From the NCBI GenBank assembly GCA_020726365.1, contig DYSC01000011.1, positions 1 through 32,370 on the forward strand: a stretch of 32,370 nt of DNA. Reading direction: 5' to 3'. A program made the position numbers and the translations under genes. Every line of letters starts with the position of its first letter. The stretch's first letter is position 1. The notes beneath the pieces are model-generated. The model saw nothing but the letters and a program-made list of their open reading frames with translations, searched no databases and was not told the DNA's origin. Below are positions 17,908 to 26,085 of this stretch, in pieces. The stretch is from Porphyromonas sp. (GTDB taxonomy: Bacteria > Bacteroidota > Bacteroidia > Bacteroidales > Paludibacteraceae).

Positions 17908-18999
17908 TTATATGTCAATTCTTTTACTAAATAACCATTCTTTGAAAAATGGGTCGTCGAACTCATATTGGCCCGATTTATAAACAATACCAGCTCTCGA
18001 AAGTCGTTTCAAACCACTAAAAACAGTACTGGTTGCTTTTATGTCATTTTTGGTTGCAAATTGCTCTTTCAGCGGATTTTGCGCATCTACCGACAAGCCG
18101 ATTAAAATCTTTTTATCCGTATTATTCATATTATTCCACAAGCGTTCAAAATCATTATCGTGCAATTGAATGGTTTCAATAATTGTTTCGTTTATAATGT
18201 TATCAAAATAAGCATTTCGTTCCAATTTCATCCACACGTGAAAAGCCAATTGCTGTGTATAGTAAGAATGACATTGCGAAAATGCCAATACCTGTTCCGA
18301 AATAAGTTCGTTTTGTTCGGTAACGCTGGCAAAACCGTCCATTAAAAAGTTTTTAAAATCAGGATATGGGATTTTTTTCAACGAAAATAAAACCCCAAAA
18401 TGATAGAATGGAGATTTCTTTTTCTCGAAAATATCTATCATCATCGATTCTACACTTCCCAAAAGCACATAGTTAATATTTTTATGTAACTGAATGGTTG
18501 CACGCAATTTTTTATCTAAGTTTTTATCCAGTTGCATCACTTCCTGAAATTCGTCAAGCACTACAATAATCTTACTATCAGCACCTAAACTTTCAATTAA
18601 ATTCAACACATCTTCCAACTGAACAAAGCTATCTACCGATGGTTGAAAACTAATCTCAACATGGTTTGATTGTGGGTCGATGGTTAAAGTCGGAACAATT
18701 CGAAAATTGCGAACCAAAAACTTTAATTTTTCGAATGGATATTTTTTAAAAACTTGTTTCAATAATTGAGATGCAAAATCGGCTACACCTGTCAACAATT
18801 GCAAATCGAGCCAAAGCACCGGACGCTGTGATGCTGTTACCACTTTATGTACCAAACTGGTTTTACCATAACGGCGAGGAGCAATCATTATCAAATGATT
18901 TTCACTTGCAATTAGTTGGGTTAAACTCGTATATTCGTATCTACGGTCGGTAAAAAAAACGTCGGATACTACCGTGCCAAATTTGAATGGATTGCTCAT
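17908..18999 (-). CDS. AAA/archaeal-type ATPase-like ATP-binding protein
   Basis: Walker A-like APRRYGKTSL, Walker B-like KIIVVLDEFQEV, C-terminal winged-helix-like segment ending QYEFDDPFFKEWL. Confidence 0.85.
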   Translation of the reverse strand: MSNPFKFGTVVSDVFFTDRRYEYTSLTQLIASENHLIMIAPRRYGKTSLVHKVVTASQRPVLWLDLQLLTGVADFASQLLKQVFKKYPFEKLKFLVRNFRIVPTLTIDPQSNHVEISFQPSVDSFVQLEDVLNLIESLGADSKIIVVLDEFQEVMQLDKNLDKKLRATIQLHKNINYVLLGSVESMMIDIFEKKKSPFYHFGVLFSLKKIPYPDFKNFLMDGFASVTEQNELISEQVLAFSQCHSYYTQQLAFHVWMKLERNAYFDNIINETIIETIQLHDNDFERLWNNMNNTDKKILIGLSVDAQNPLKEQFATKNDIKATSTVFSGLKRLSRAGIVYKSGQYEFDDPFFKEWLFSKRIDI

Positions 19000-19029
19000 A
19001 TTATTCTATATTTTAAACAATTACATATT

Positions 19030-19060
19030 GCGATAATTTTCGCAACGAATTTATTCGCAA
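19030..19060. repeat. Imperfect 31-bp direct repeat, copy 2 (upstream flank of the ATPase gene)
   Basis: GCGATAATTTTCGCAACGAATTTATTCGCAA. Confidence 0.75.
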
Positions 19061-19158
19061 ATATACTATTTTGTTTTTCAATTTACAAATATTTAGTGCA
19101 ATTGTCATTAGAATATTGAAAACAAATTTGCTTATTGGCACATTAAATTATTGACACA

Positions 19159-19797
19159 TTAACTCTCCAACCAATTTTTCAACATTTGCTCTCCATTGGG
19201 TGTCAGCACCGATTCGGGATGAAACTGAACTCCACGAACGTCGTAGGTTTTGTGTGCCAAAGCCATAATCATACCTTCTTCGTCGACTGCTGTAATTGTT
19301 AAACACTCTGGCAAAGTTGATTTTTCGGCAGCCCACGAATGGTAGCGCCCCACTTCAATCTTTTTATCTAATCCATTGAAAAGCACATCTTCTTCCAACA
19401 CATCCACCATGGAACTTACACCGTGGTGTACTTCGGAAAGGTTTACTAATGTGCCGCCAAAAGCTTCGGCAATGGCTTGTTCGCCCAAGCAAACACCCAA
19501 AATAGGTTTTGTAGGTGCGAACGTACGTATCACATCCAACAAAATACCCGATTCGGAAGGAACTCCCGGTCCTGGCGAAAGGATAATTTTATCGAAACGA
19601 ACAATTTCTTCTAACGCTATTTGGTCGTTGCGATGTACTTCCACATCGGTGTATCCTAATTTTTTAACAGCATGTACCAAATTGTAGGTAAACGAGTCGT
19701 AATTATCAAAAACTAATATGGAGATGCCTGCCCCCCGACCCCCTAAAGGGGGAGTTGTGTTAGCATCGTTTTGTTTATTTTCTATTATATGTTTCAT
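19159..19797 (-). CDS. trpG: Anthranilate synthase component II (glutamine amidotransferase), with N-terminal repeat-derived extension
   Basis: ILVFDNYDSFTYNLVH, LSPGPGVPSESG, GVCLGEQAIAEAFGG, VQFHPESVLTPNG. Confidence 0.95.
   Translation of the reverse strand: MKHIIENKQNDANTTPPLGGRGAGISILVFDNYDSFTYNLVHAVKKLGYTDVEVHRNDQIALEEIVRFDKIILSPGPGVPSESGILLDVIRTFAPTKPILGVCLGEQAIAEAFGGTLVNLSEVHHGVSSMVDVLEEDVLFNGLDKKIEVGRYHSWAAEKSTLPECLTITAVDEEGMIMALAHKTYDVRGVQFHPESVLTPNGEQMLKNWLES
19727..19756. repeat. GC-rich palindromic repeat, copy C, in the trpG N-terminal coding region
   Basis: CCTGCCCCCCGACCCCCTAAAGGGGGAGTT. Confidence 0.85.
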
Positions 19798-19833
19798 ATC
19801 GGAAAATTTTAATATTCAGTACTAATTTCTCTT

Positions 19834-19862
19834 ATTCCCCCTTTAGGGGGTTAGGGGGCAGG
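19834..19862. repeat. GC-rich palindromic repeat, copy D, inverted relative to C, abutting the trpE stop codon
   Basis: ATTCCCCCTTTAGGGGGTTAGGGGGCAGG. Confidence 0.85.
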
Positions 19863-21269
19863 TTATTTCCCCGCCATTTGTATTGCCCTTTTCAGCGCTG
19901 CTAGTTTGTTATTCACTTCTTGTAATTCACTTTCCTCGTCCGATTTAGCTACAACTCCTGCACCAGCCTGATAGTAAAGCGTATTGTTTTTGCTTACAAA
20001 CGAACGAATGGTTATTGCCTGATTCATACTTCCATCGAAACCGATGTATCCCAAGCAGCCACCATAGGGTCCACGGTCGTGTGGCTCGATGCTATCAATC
20101 AGCTGCATGGCTTTAATTTTAGGAGCTCCTGAAAGTGTGCCTGCCGGAAAAGTATCCGCAAAAAGCTTTATAATTTTCGTATCGGGTTTAAGTTTTCCAC
20201 TTACACTCGACACCAAATGGAGTACGTGTGAATAATACTGTACTTCGCGAAAAACATCTACTTCTACGTGGTCGGTATTGCGACTCAAATCGTTACGCGC
20301 CAAATCGACCAACATCACATGCTCAGCATTTTCTTTTTTGTCGGTACTTAGTTTTTCAGCCAATTCTGCATCTTTTTCGTCGTTGCCTGTGCGGCGGAAT
20401 GTTCCTGCAATAGGTTTGATAAATGCTTTTTGTTTTTTGGCATCTACGACCAAATGCGCTTCGGGCGACGAACCAAAAATACGGAAATCGCCAAAATTGA
20501 AATAAAACAAATAAGGCGAAGGATTTACAGATCGCAAGGTGCGGTACAGCATAAAATCGTCCCCTTTGTATTGTTGGTAAAAACGGCGCGAAAGAACAAT
20601 CTGGAAAACATTTCCTATGAAACATTCTTCTTTGCCACGAGTTACCATTTTTTTGTAATCATCATCGGAAATATCACATTTTTCTTCTCCCACAGCCGAA
20701 AACTCGTAAGTAGCAATATTGTTATTTTCCAAAATTTCTTCTATTTCGCTGATTTTCGAAGTTTCTCCCTCAAGCAAGTTTTCAATAATTGTCAATTCAT
20801 TGTTGAAATGATTCACAGCAATAATGTATTTAAACAACACATAATGCAAACCAGGCATACTTCCGGGAACCGTTTCGCGGGCTGCCAGTTTTACATCCTC
20901 GAAATATTGAACCGATTCGTACGAAGAGTAACCAAATAAACCATTAATGCCCACCGGATTATCATTTTGAATAATGTCTACCGATTTAAGAAAGGCGTCA
21001 AAACGCTCAGCAACCGTCAATTTATTAGTTACCGGAGTTTCAATTTTTGAGCCATCAGGATATTCCTCTTTGATTAGAAAGTGATTAACCGAAATTCCAC
21101 CAATCGGACAAAAACCAATATAGGAGAAACTATTTTCAACTCCATGATAATCAGAACTTTCCAGCAAAACAGAATTAGTATATAAATCCCGTATTTTGAG
21201 ATAAATTCCTACCGGCGTTTGCAAGTCGGCAAGCATGGTTAAACTATTAACTATTAATTTCATAATCAC
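19863..21269 (-). CDS. trpE: Anthranilate synthase component I
   Basis: Chorismate-binding motifs: NVFQIVLSRRF, INP-like VNPSPYLFYF, PIAGTFRR, FPAGTLSGAPKIKAM, YGGCLGYIGFDGSMN. Confidence 0.96.
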   Translation of the reverse strand: MIMKLIVNSLTMLADLQTPVGIYLKIRDLYTNSVLLESSDYHGVENSFSYIGFCPIGGISVNHFLIKEEYPDGSKIETPVTNKLTVAERFDAFLKSVDIIQNDNPVGINGLFGYSSYESVQYFEDVKLAARETVPGSMPGLHYVLFKYIIAVNHFNNELTIIENLLEGETSKISEIEEILENNNIATYEFSAVGEEKCDISDDDYKKMVTRGKEECFIGNVFQIVLSRRFYQQYKGDDFMLYRTLRSVNPSPYLFYFNFGDFRIFGSSPEAHLVVDAKKQKAFIKPIAGTFRRTGNDEKDAELAEKLSTDKKENAEHVMLVDLARNDLSRNTDHVEVDVFREVQYYSHVLHLVSSVSGKLKPDTKIIKLFADTFPAGTLSGAPKIKAMQLIDSIEPHDRGPYGGCLGYIGFDGSMNQAITIRSFVSKNNTLYYQAGAGVVAKSDEESELQEVNNKLAALKRAIQMAGK

Positions 21270-22522
21270 ATATTAAAATGTTTTACATACGTATCCATAT
21301 CTTTATCTCCCCTTCCCGAAACATTAATAACCACAATATCATCGGGTTTGAAAGTCCCTATTTCTTTTTTCAAAAGTGCCATTGCGTGAGCCGATTCGAT
21401 AGCCGGAATAATTCCCTCCAATCGCGTTAATTCAAAAGCAGCCTCCAACGCTTCATCATCGTTTACAGGATAAACTTTTGTACGTCCAATTTTGGCGAAA
21501 TGGGCATGGGCAGGTCCAATGCCCGGATAATCCAATCCGGCAGAAATAGAATAGGGTTCTGTAATTTGACCATCTTCGTCCTGCATTAATAAAGTGCGGA
21601 ATCCATGAATAATTCCTACCGTTCCCACGCTGATGGTTGCAGCCGTTTCGCCAGTTTCAACGCCTAATCCACCAGCTTCAGCGGATATAATTTTTACACG
21701 TTCGTCGTTTAAAAAATGATAATAGGTTCCCATAGCATTACTACCACCACCCACACAAGCCATCAGGTAATCGGGATAACTACGACCTATCTGTTCTTGT
21801 AATTGCCTTTTAATCTCCTCACTGATAACTGATTGAAAAAAAGCAACCATTTCGGGATATGGGCGCGGACCTACTGTTGAGCCAATTATATAAAACGAAT
21901 CTGGGTTTGAACACCAATACCGAATGGCTTCGTTTGTTGCATCTTTCAATGTCCAGTTGCCACTTGTAACCGGTTCAACTGTAGCCCCCAACATACGCAT
22001 TTTTTGTACATTCAAAAATTGACGTTCCACATCTGTTTTTCCCATAAAAACAATACATTCGAGCCCCATCAGCGCACAAGCGGTTGCCGTAGCCACACCA
22101 TGTTGTCCGGCTCCTGTTTCGGCAATAATACGGGTTTTGCCCATGCGTTTTGCCAACAGAATTTGCCCCAGTGCATTATTGATTTTATGTGCGCCTGTAT
22201 GGTTCAAATCTTCACGTTTCAGATAAATTTTCGTGCCGTATTTTTCCGATAAACGGGTTGCAAAATACAGCGGCGAAGGTCTTCCCACATAGTTTTTAAG
22301 CAAATCGTAATATTCGGCTCTGAACGAAGCATCGTCTTTAATAGCGTAAAAAGCTTCTTTCAGTTTTTCAACCGTTCCGTGTAAAATTTCGGGAATATAT
22401 GCTCCGCCAAATTCACCGTAGAAACCCAAATCATTAGGCAATTCAAGCCCAGCCCCACCTAACCTCCCCGAAGGGGAGGAATTTAAGTTAGCATCGTTTT
22501 GTTTATTATTTTTAGTATCCAT
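21266..22522 (-). CDS. trpB: Tryptophan synthase beta chain; start reassigned to the internal MDTKNNKQNDAN ATG because the longer ORF reads through a terminator hairpin
   Basis: YGEFGGAYIPE, LKREDLNHTGAHKINNALGQ, GAGQHGVATA, GGGSNAMG; 1257 nt in frame from 22522. Confidence 0.92.
   Translation of the reverse strand: MDTKNNKQNDANLNSSPSGRLGGAGLELPNDLGFYGEFGGAYIPEILHGTVEKLKEAFYAIKDDASFRAEYYDLLKNYVGRPSPLYFATRLSEKYGTKIYLKREDLNHTGAHKINNALGQILLAKRMGKTRIIAETGAGQHGVATATACALMGLECIVFMGKTDVERQFLNVQKMRMLGATVEPVTSGNWTLKDATNEAIRYWCSNPDSFYIIGSTVGPRPYPEMVAFFQSVISEEIKRQLQEQIGRSYPDYLMACVGGGSNAMGTYYHFLNDERVKIISAEAGGLGVETGETAATISVGTVGIIHGFRTLLMQDEDGQITEPYSISAGLDYPGIGPAHAHFAKIGRTKVYPVNDDEALEAAFELTRLEGIIPAIESAHAMALLKKEIGTFKPDDIVVINVSGRGDKDMDTYVKHFNM
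22448..22486. repeat. GC-rich palindromic repeat, copy E, in the trpB N-terminal coding region
   Basis: CCCAGCCCCACCTAACCTCCCCGAAGGGGAGGAATTTAA. Confidence 0.8.
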
Positions 22523-22549
22523 ATTATTTTTCAATTTCTTATGTTTCTT

Positions 22550-22580
22550 AAGGTGCCCCTTCGGGGGATTTAGGGGGCTA
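22550..22580. repeat. GC-rich palindromic repeat, copy F, inverted relative to E, abutting the attenuator T-tract
   Basis: AAGGTGCCCCTTCGGGGGATTTAGGGGGCTA. Confidence 0.85.
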
Positions 22581-22617
22581 AAAAAAAGGCTTATCGTGAA
22601 TTCCGACAAGCCTTTTT
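22580..22617 (-). terminator. Rho-independent terminator hairpin in the trp leader (attenuator)
   Basis: Minus strand AAGGCTTGTCG-GAATTCA-CGATAAGCCTT, an 11-bp stem with one G-U pair, followed by T8; lies between the leader peptide and trpB. Confidence 0.88.
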
Positions 22618-22657
22618 GTAATATCTTTTTATTCGACAATATACATTGGTGTTACCT

Positions 22658-22681
22658 CTCACGGATTAGCTAATCTGTAAG
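22658..22681 (-). promoter_or_regulatory. trp leader pause/anti-antiterminator hairpin (1:2)
   Basis: Minus strand CTTACAGATT-AGCT-AATCCGTGAG, 9 of 10 positions pair (one A x C mismatch, one G-U). Confidence 0.7.
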
Positions 22682-22722
22682 TGCCACCACCAAAATTTAG
22701 TTACTGTTAAAATTGAATTCAT
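22666..22722 (-). CDS. trpL: Trp operon leader peptide MNSILTVTKFWWWHLQIS
   Basis: ATG AAT TCA ATT TTA ACA GTA ACT AAA TTT TGG TGG TGG CAC TTA CAG ATT AGC TAA; three tandem Trp codons just upstream of hairpins and a terminator before trpB. Confidence 0.88.
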   Translation of the reverse strand: MNSILTVTKFWWWHLQIS

Positions 22723-22746
22723 TTCTTTTTGTTTTGTTTCCGTGTG

Positions 22747-22777
22747 CAAAGATGATAAATTAATTTTATTTATGCAA
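22747..22777 (-). promoter_or_regulatory. Putative Bacteroidetes-type trp promoter (TTG at -33, CATCTTTG near the TAnnTTTG -7 consensus)
   Basis: Minus strand TTG-20 nt-CATCTTTG, about 25 nt upstream of the trpL ATG. Confidence 0.6.
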
Positions 22778-22795
22778 GAAATCTATCAAAAAAAA

Positions 22796-23368
22796 TTAAT
22801 CTTCGACCGGAAAAATTCCTTTCGTGGACTTAAATAGATACTTCGTCATTTGTTCGTTCGACTCAAATCCGACAGCATAAATAATGCTTGTTTCCTGCGT
22901 AATTTTCACTATACTATCCGAATAAAGGCGCTGCTGCCCCTGATTCCAAAAGAGCTGTTGTGTTTCAAAAAGCTCTCCTTTAATATTCATCATCCGCACA
23001 TTTCCCTTCAATTCCCAAATTTTTTCGTATTCGTTGAAGCGGGCATATTTGCTGTGAATACTCGCATCTACTTTCAAATTTCCGTCGAATTTTTCGAAAT
23101 GAATACCTTCAGGAAACTCCCAATAAGGCTGTGCAGCACGGTCGTACATATTCCATTTTGATGTCGAAATACGATAACGCGTTACTCCCGAGTCGGAAAT
23201 AACGGTTGTAATGTCCGTAGCATGCAATCTCGGGATTTTTGTGCGGTCGGTAATGGCCGCTATTTTACCTGCTTCCACCTCTTTGGTACACGAACCATGC
23301 ATAAACAAAATAACAACCACCAAAAAGGCGATTGTTATTTTGAGAAATGAATATTTCGGCATTAACAT
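22796..23368 (-). CDS. lptC: LPS export ABC transporter periplasmic protein LptC
   Basis: N-terminal lipobox/TM, ISDSGVTRYRISTSKWNMYDRAAQPYWEFPEGIHFEKFD, LKGNVRMMNIKGELFETQQLFWNQGQQRLYSDSIV. Confidence 0.88.
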   Translation of the reverse strand: MLMPKYSFLKITIAFLVVVILFMHGSCTKEVEAGKIAAITDRTKIPRLHATDITTVISDSGVTRYRISTSKWNMYDRAAQPYWEFPEGIHFEKFDGNLKVDASIHSKYARFNEYEKIWELKGNVRMMNIKGELFETQQLFWNQGQQRLYSDSIVKITQETSIIYAVGFESNEQMTKYLFKSTKGIFPVED

Positions 23369-23388
23369 GCGTTTGTTGTATTGAAAAA

Positions 23389-24810
23389 TTATCTACAAGT
23401 AGTTGATTCTCCTATCCATCCGCCTACAAAAAACGAACTTCCAGCTTTTAACTGTGGTTGGAAAAATATATCATCTTTCGATGGAAAATAAGCGCTATAT
23501 GTGCGAATTAGTTCGTTAGCATCATCGGCAACACTCGGGTCAACTTGTTTTGCTTTTACAAATTTATCAACTGCCACCCAATAAACAGATTTTGCCAAAA
23601 CAGGATCATCAAAAATTCCGCGTGATTTAGCATACATGCTACCAATTAACAAATATGCTTTACCGTTGTTCGGTTTGAATTCCAACGAATTGCGGGCATA
23701 TTCACGTGCACGCGACATGTTATTCAATTCTTTATAAGCAATTTGAGCGTTTGTAAATTGATATTCAGCTTTATCTTCGGCCGATGTTGCTAATTTAGTG
23801 GCTTCATCGTAAAATGCTACGGCTTTTGAAAACTCTTCTTTTTTGTACGACATGGTTGCTAAAGCAGCAGCAGATTCAGCCGATGGCTCAATTTTGTAAA
23901 GCGCAACAGCAGCTGAGAAAAACACTTCCGAATCGATACAACGAACCCGTTTGTAAAGACTTACGATATTCGTCAACACATCCTTATTTGTAAGGTTTTG
24001 TTCAACCTGTGCTTTGTATAGCTTATCCAAGATATTACAATCGGCAGCACCACTTTGTGCAAACAATTGTTCGAGAGCTGGTTTTAATTGTACTGCGCCG
24101 GCATTTGTTCGTAAGGCAGTATTGGCAATAATCTGATCGAGAATTGCACTTACTTTTGTAAAATCCGAAATGTAATTTTCAGCATGTGTAGCATCTGCTT
24201 TATACATACCATTCGATACTGTTAAGAAAATACGTAACACGTCTAATTCAGAGTTTTCACCCATACCTTCTACCGATTTTTTTAACCATTCGTAAGCAGG
24301 TTTTTTGATTTCGTCGTTTTTAGCAAACTGCACATAATCCAATCCTTTAAGACCAAGAATCCATGGTGTAGGGTAACGGGCATCGTTGCCAAAATACTTG
24401 ATACGGTTATCGTACATTACCATCAGTTTGTCGAACACTTTTGCATAAGTAGCATCGTCTTTTGCTTGCGACAATTCCCACTGTAGAACTTCGCGTCCAC
24501 GACTGTAAATAACTTTATTGGCTCCCGGACAATCTTTGTAGGCAGCGCTCCAAGGTGCTAAAGCATCGGCATACTGTTTGTTTTTAGCTGATTCGTTGAA
24601 TAAACTAATGTTGATGTTACATTCTTCGGTAACAACAAGTACTTCGGGCATAGCCGGAACTGCAGGTACTTCAGGTGCTGCCGGAGTAACAACTTCGGTC
24701 GTAATATCTCCTTTTTTGTTTTTCTTGTCTTTTTTCGATTCCTTTTGAGCAAAACAGTTGGTAAACAATACCACACTGAAAAGGATTACTAATACATTTT
24801 TCGTTTTCAT
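23389..24810 (-). CDS. Secreted/periplasmic TPR-repeat protein
   Basis: Signal peptide; helical repeats such as EEFSKAVAFYDEATKLATSAEDKAEYQFTNAQIAYKELNNMSRAREYARNSLEFKPNNGKAYLLIG. Confidence 0.75.
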   Translation of the reverse strand: MKTKNVLVILFSVVLFTNCFAQKESKKDKKNKKGDITTEVVTPAAPEVPAVPAMPEVLVVTEECNINISLFNESAKNKQYADALAPWSAAYKDCPGANKVIYSRGREVLQWELSQAKDDATYAKVFDKLMVMYDNRIKYFGNDARYPTPWILGLKGLDYVQFAKNDEIKKPAYEWLKKSVEGMGENSELDVLRIFLTVSNGMYKADATHAENYISDFTKVSAILDQIIANTALRTNAGAVQLKPALEQLFAQSGAADCNILDKLYKAQVEQNLTNKDVLTNIVSLYKRVRCIDSEVFFSAAVALYKIEPSAESAAALATMSYKKEEFSKAVAFYDEATKLATSAEDKAEYQFTNAQIAYKELNNMSRAREYARNSLEFKPNNGKAYLLIGSMYAKSRGIFDDPVLAKSVYWVAVDKFVKAKQVDPSVADDANELIRTYSAYFPSKDDIFFQPQLKAGSSFFVGGWIGESTTCR

Positions 24811-24834
24811 AAATATTTGAGCTTATTATTTTTA

Positions 24835-26085
24835 TTATAATTTTCGTTTAAAGAACCAATTTTCGTTTATAACAGCATTTAGTGTAAATTTCAAATAATC
24901 TTCACGTAATAAAGTACTTGAGCCGATTTTACCATATTCAAAACTTGCATTCAATACGGATTTACTGTTGCGCAACGGTAGACCCAATCCAAAAGTTATG
25001 CCAAAATTTTTTGGAGGTAATTGACCGTTTATTTTGTAATACGAATCGGAGGTATTTAAACCAAACCGATAAGTTACTCTATCGAAGTATTTACGTCCGC
25101 GTGGGTTAGGAATAAACTCTGTTCCCAGAGCTAATCTCGAACGATTTGCAAGTGTATCGGTAACACCCATAAACTTTACATCTGCCCAATTCTGCAAACT
25201 ATAATCCAACCCAACCGAAAATTGCTTATTGTAGTTGTAATTCAGTCCTACGCCAAACGATTCGGGCGTTTCAAACTCTTTATATACATTTTCAAATGGT
25301 GTAGGACTATTGATAATACTACCTGTCGACTGTGCATAAGTGGCATTCAACGCCGTTTTCATTTCGTAAAATGCTCCCAATGTAAAATCATGCTTTTTAT
25401 TAAAAAGCTGATTGTATTGCAAACCATATCGAAACCGGAAACTATTTACTTTTATCGAATCGCTCTGATACGACGAAGAAAATTCCGTGTTGTCAAAAGT
25501 TAAATATCTATTGTTCAAATTATTACCAAACATATAATAGGTATTTACACCTAACGATAAATGTTTCAGTAACCGAATCGAAAAACCCATGTATGCCTGA
25601 CTAACACCACCTTGTCCGGTAAACGAACGTGTAGCAGTTACCGTGTCGGGATAAACATCAGTATCCAATATTTCTGTTGTCGAAAAATTATAGCCCGTAA
25701 ACGAATAAGGCAAAACACCCATACTAAAACCTGTATTTTTCCACAAGGGAAATTGCATAGTGATATACTCCAAATTTGCATTCATTTTCGAAGTCGATGT
25801 TCCATTGTATGAAAATCGTGAACCCAACATCGAAACACCCATATCGAACATAAAGGTCATGGAATCCACGGCATTGTACGAAGCTGGGTTCGTTGTATTA
25901 ATCGATGTGCGCGAACGCGACCCGATAGCCACACCACCCATTGCCCGTTGCTCGCCCGAATAGTTATCGCTTATATCGCCATATCCGTAAAGCGTATATG
26001 GCGAATTGGTATTGTTTTGCGCCGTCGAAAGGTTGCACGCAAGAACGATAAATAAAAGGACTAAAAGCTGTTTAATTTTTGACAT
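24835..26085 (-). CDS. Outer-membrane beta-barrel protein (conserved Bacteroidetes hypothetical)
   Basis: Signal peptide; NNTNSPYTLYGYGDISDNYSGEQRAMGGVAIGSRSRTSINTTNPASYNAVDSMTF; alternating barrel-like strands. Confidence 0.7.
   Translation of the reverse strand: MSKIKQLLVLLFIVLACNLSTAQNNTNSPYTLYGYGDISDNYSGEQRAMGGVAIGSRSRTSINTTNPASYNAVDSMTFMFDMGVSMLGSRFSYNGTSTSKMNANLEYITMQFPLWKNTGFSMGVLPYSFTGYNFSTTEILDTDVYPDTVTATRSFTGQGGVSQAYMGFSIRLLKHLSLGVNTYYMFGNNLNNRYLTFDNTEFSSSYQSDSIKVNSFRFRYGLQYNQLFNKKHDFTLGAFYEMKTALNATYAQSTGSIINSPTPFENVYKEFETPESFGVGLNYNYNKQFSVGLDYSLQNWADVKFMGVTDTLANRSRLALGTEFIPNPRGRKYFDRVTYRFGLNTSDSYYKINGQLPPKNFGITFGLGLPLRNSKSVLNASFEYGKIGSSTLLREDYLKFTLNAVINENWFFKRKL

Noticed and set aside
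17873-19060. Transposon/IS call for the ATPase region
   Set aside because: No transposase or clear terminal inverted repeats; only imperfect direct repeats, so reported as a possible cassette rather than an IS.
19148-19336. Minus-strand 62-aa ORF overlapping trpG in another frame
   Set aside because: Out-of-frame overlap with trpG; no independent support.
20228-20939. Plus-strand ORFs over trpE (up to 169 aa)
   Set aside because: Shadow ORFs of trpE; the translations have no coherent domain signature.
15693-22580. CRISPR array from the GC-rich repeats
   Set aside because: Copies are paired and inverted, located in gene junctions kilobases apart, and not regularly spaced direct repeats.
22523-22639. 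ORF-track N-terminal extension of TrpB (MSNKKILQKGLSEFTISLFFSPLNPPKGHLKKHKKLKNN)
   Set aside because: It reads through the rho-independent terminator and the palindromic repeat; the conserved protein starts later and MDTKNN at 22522 is the better start.
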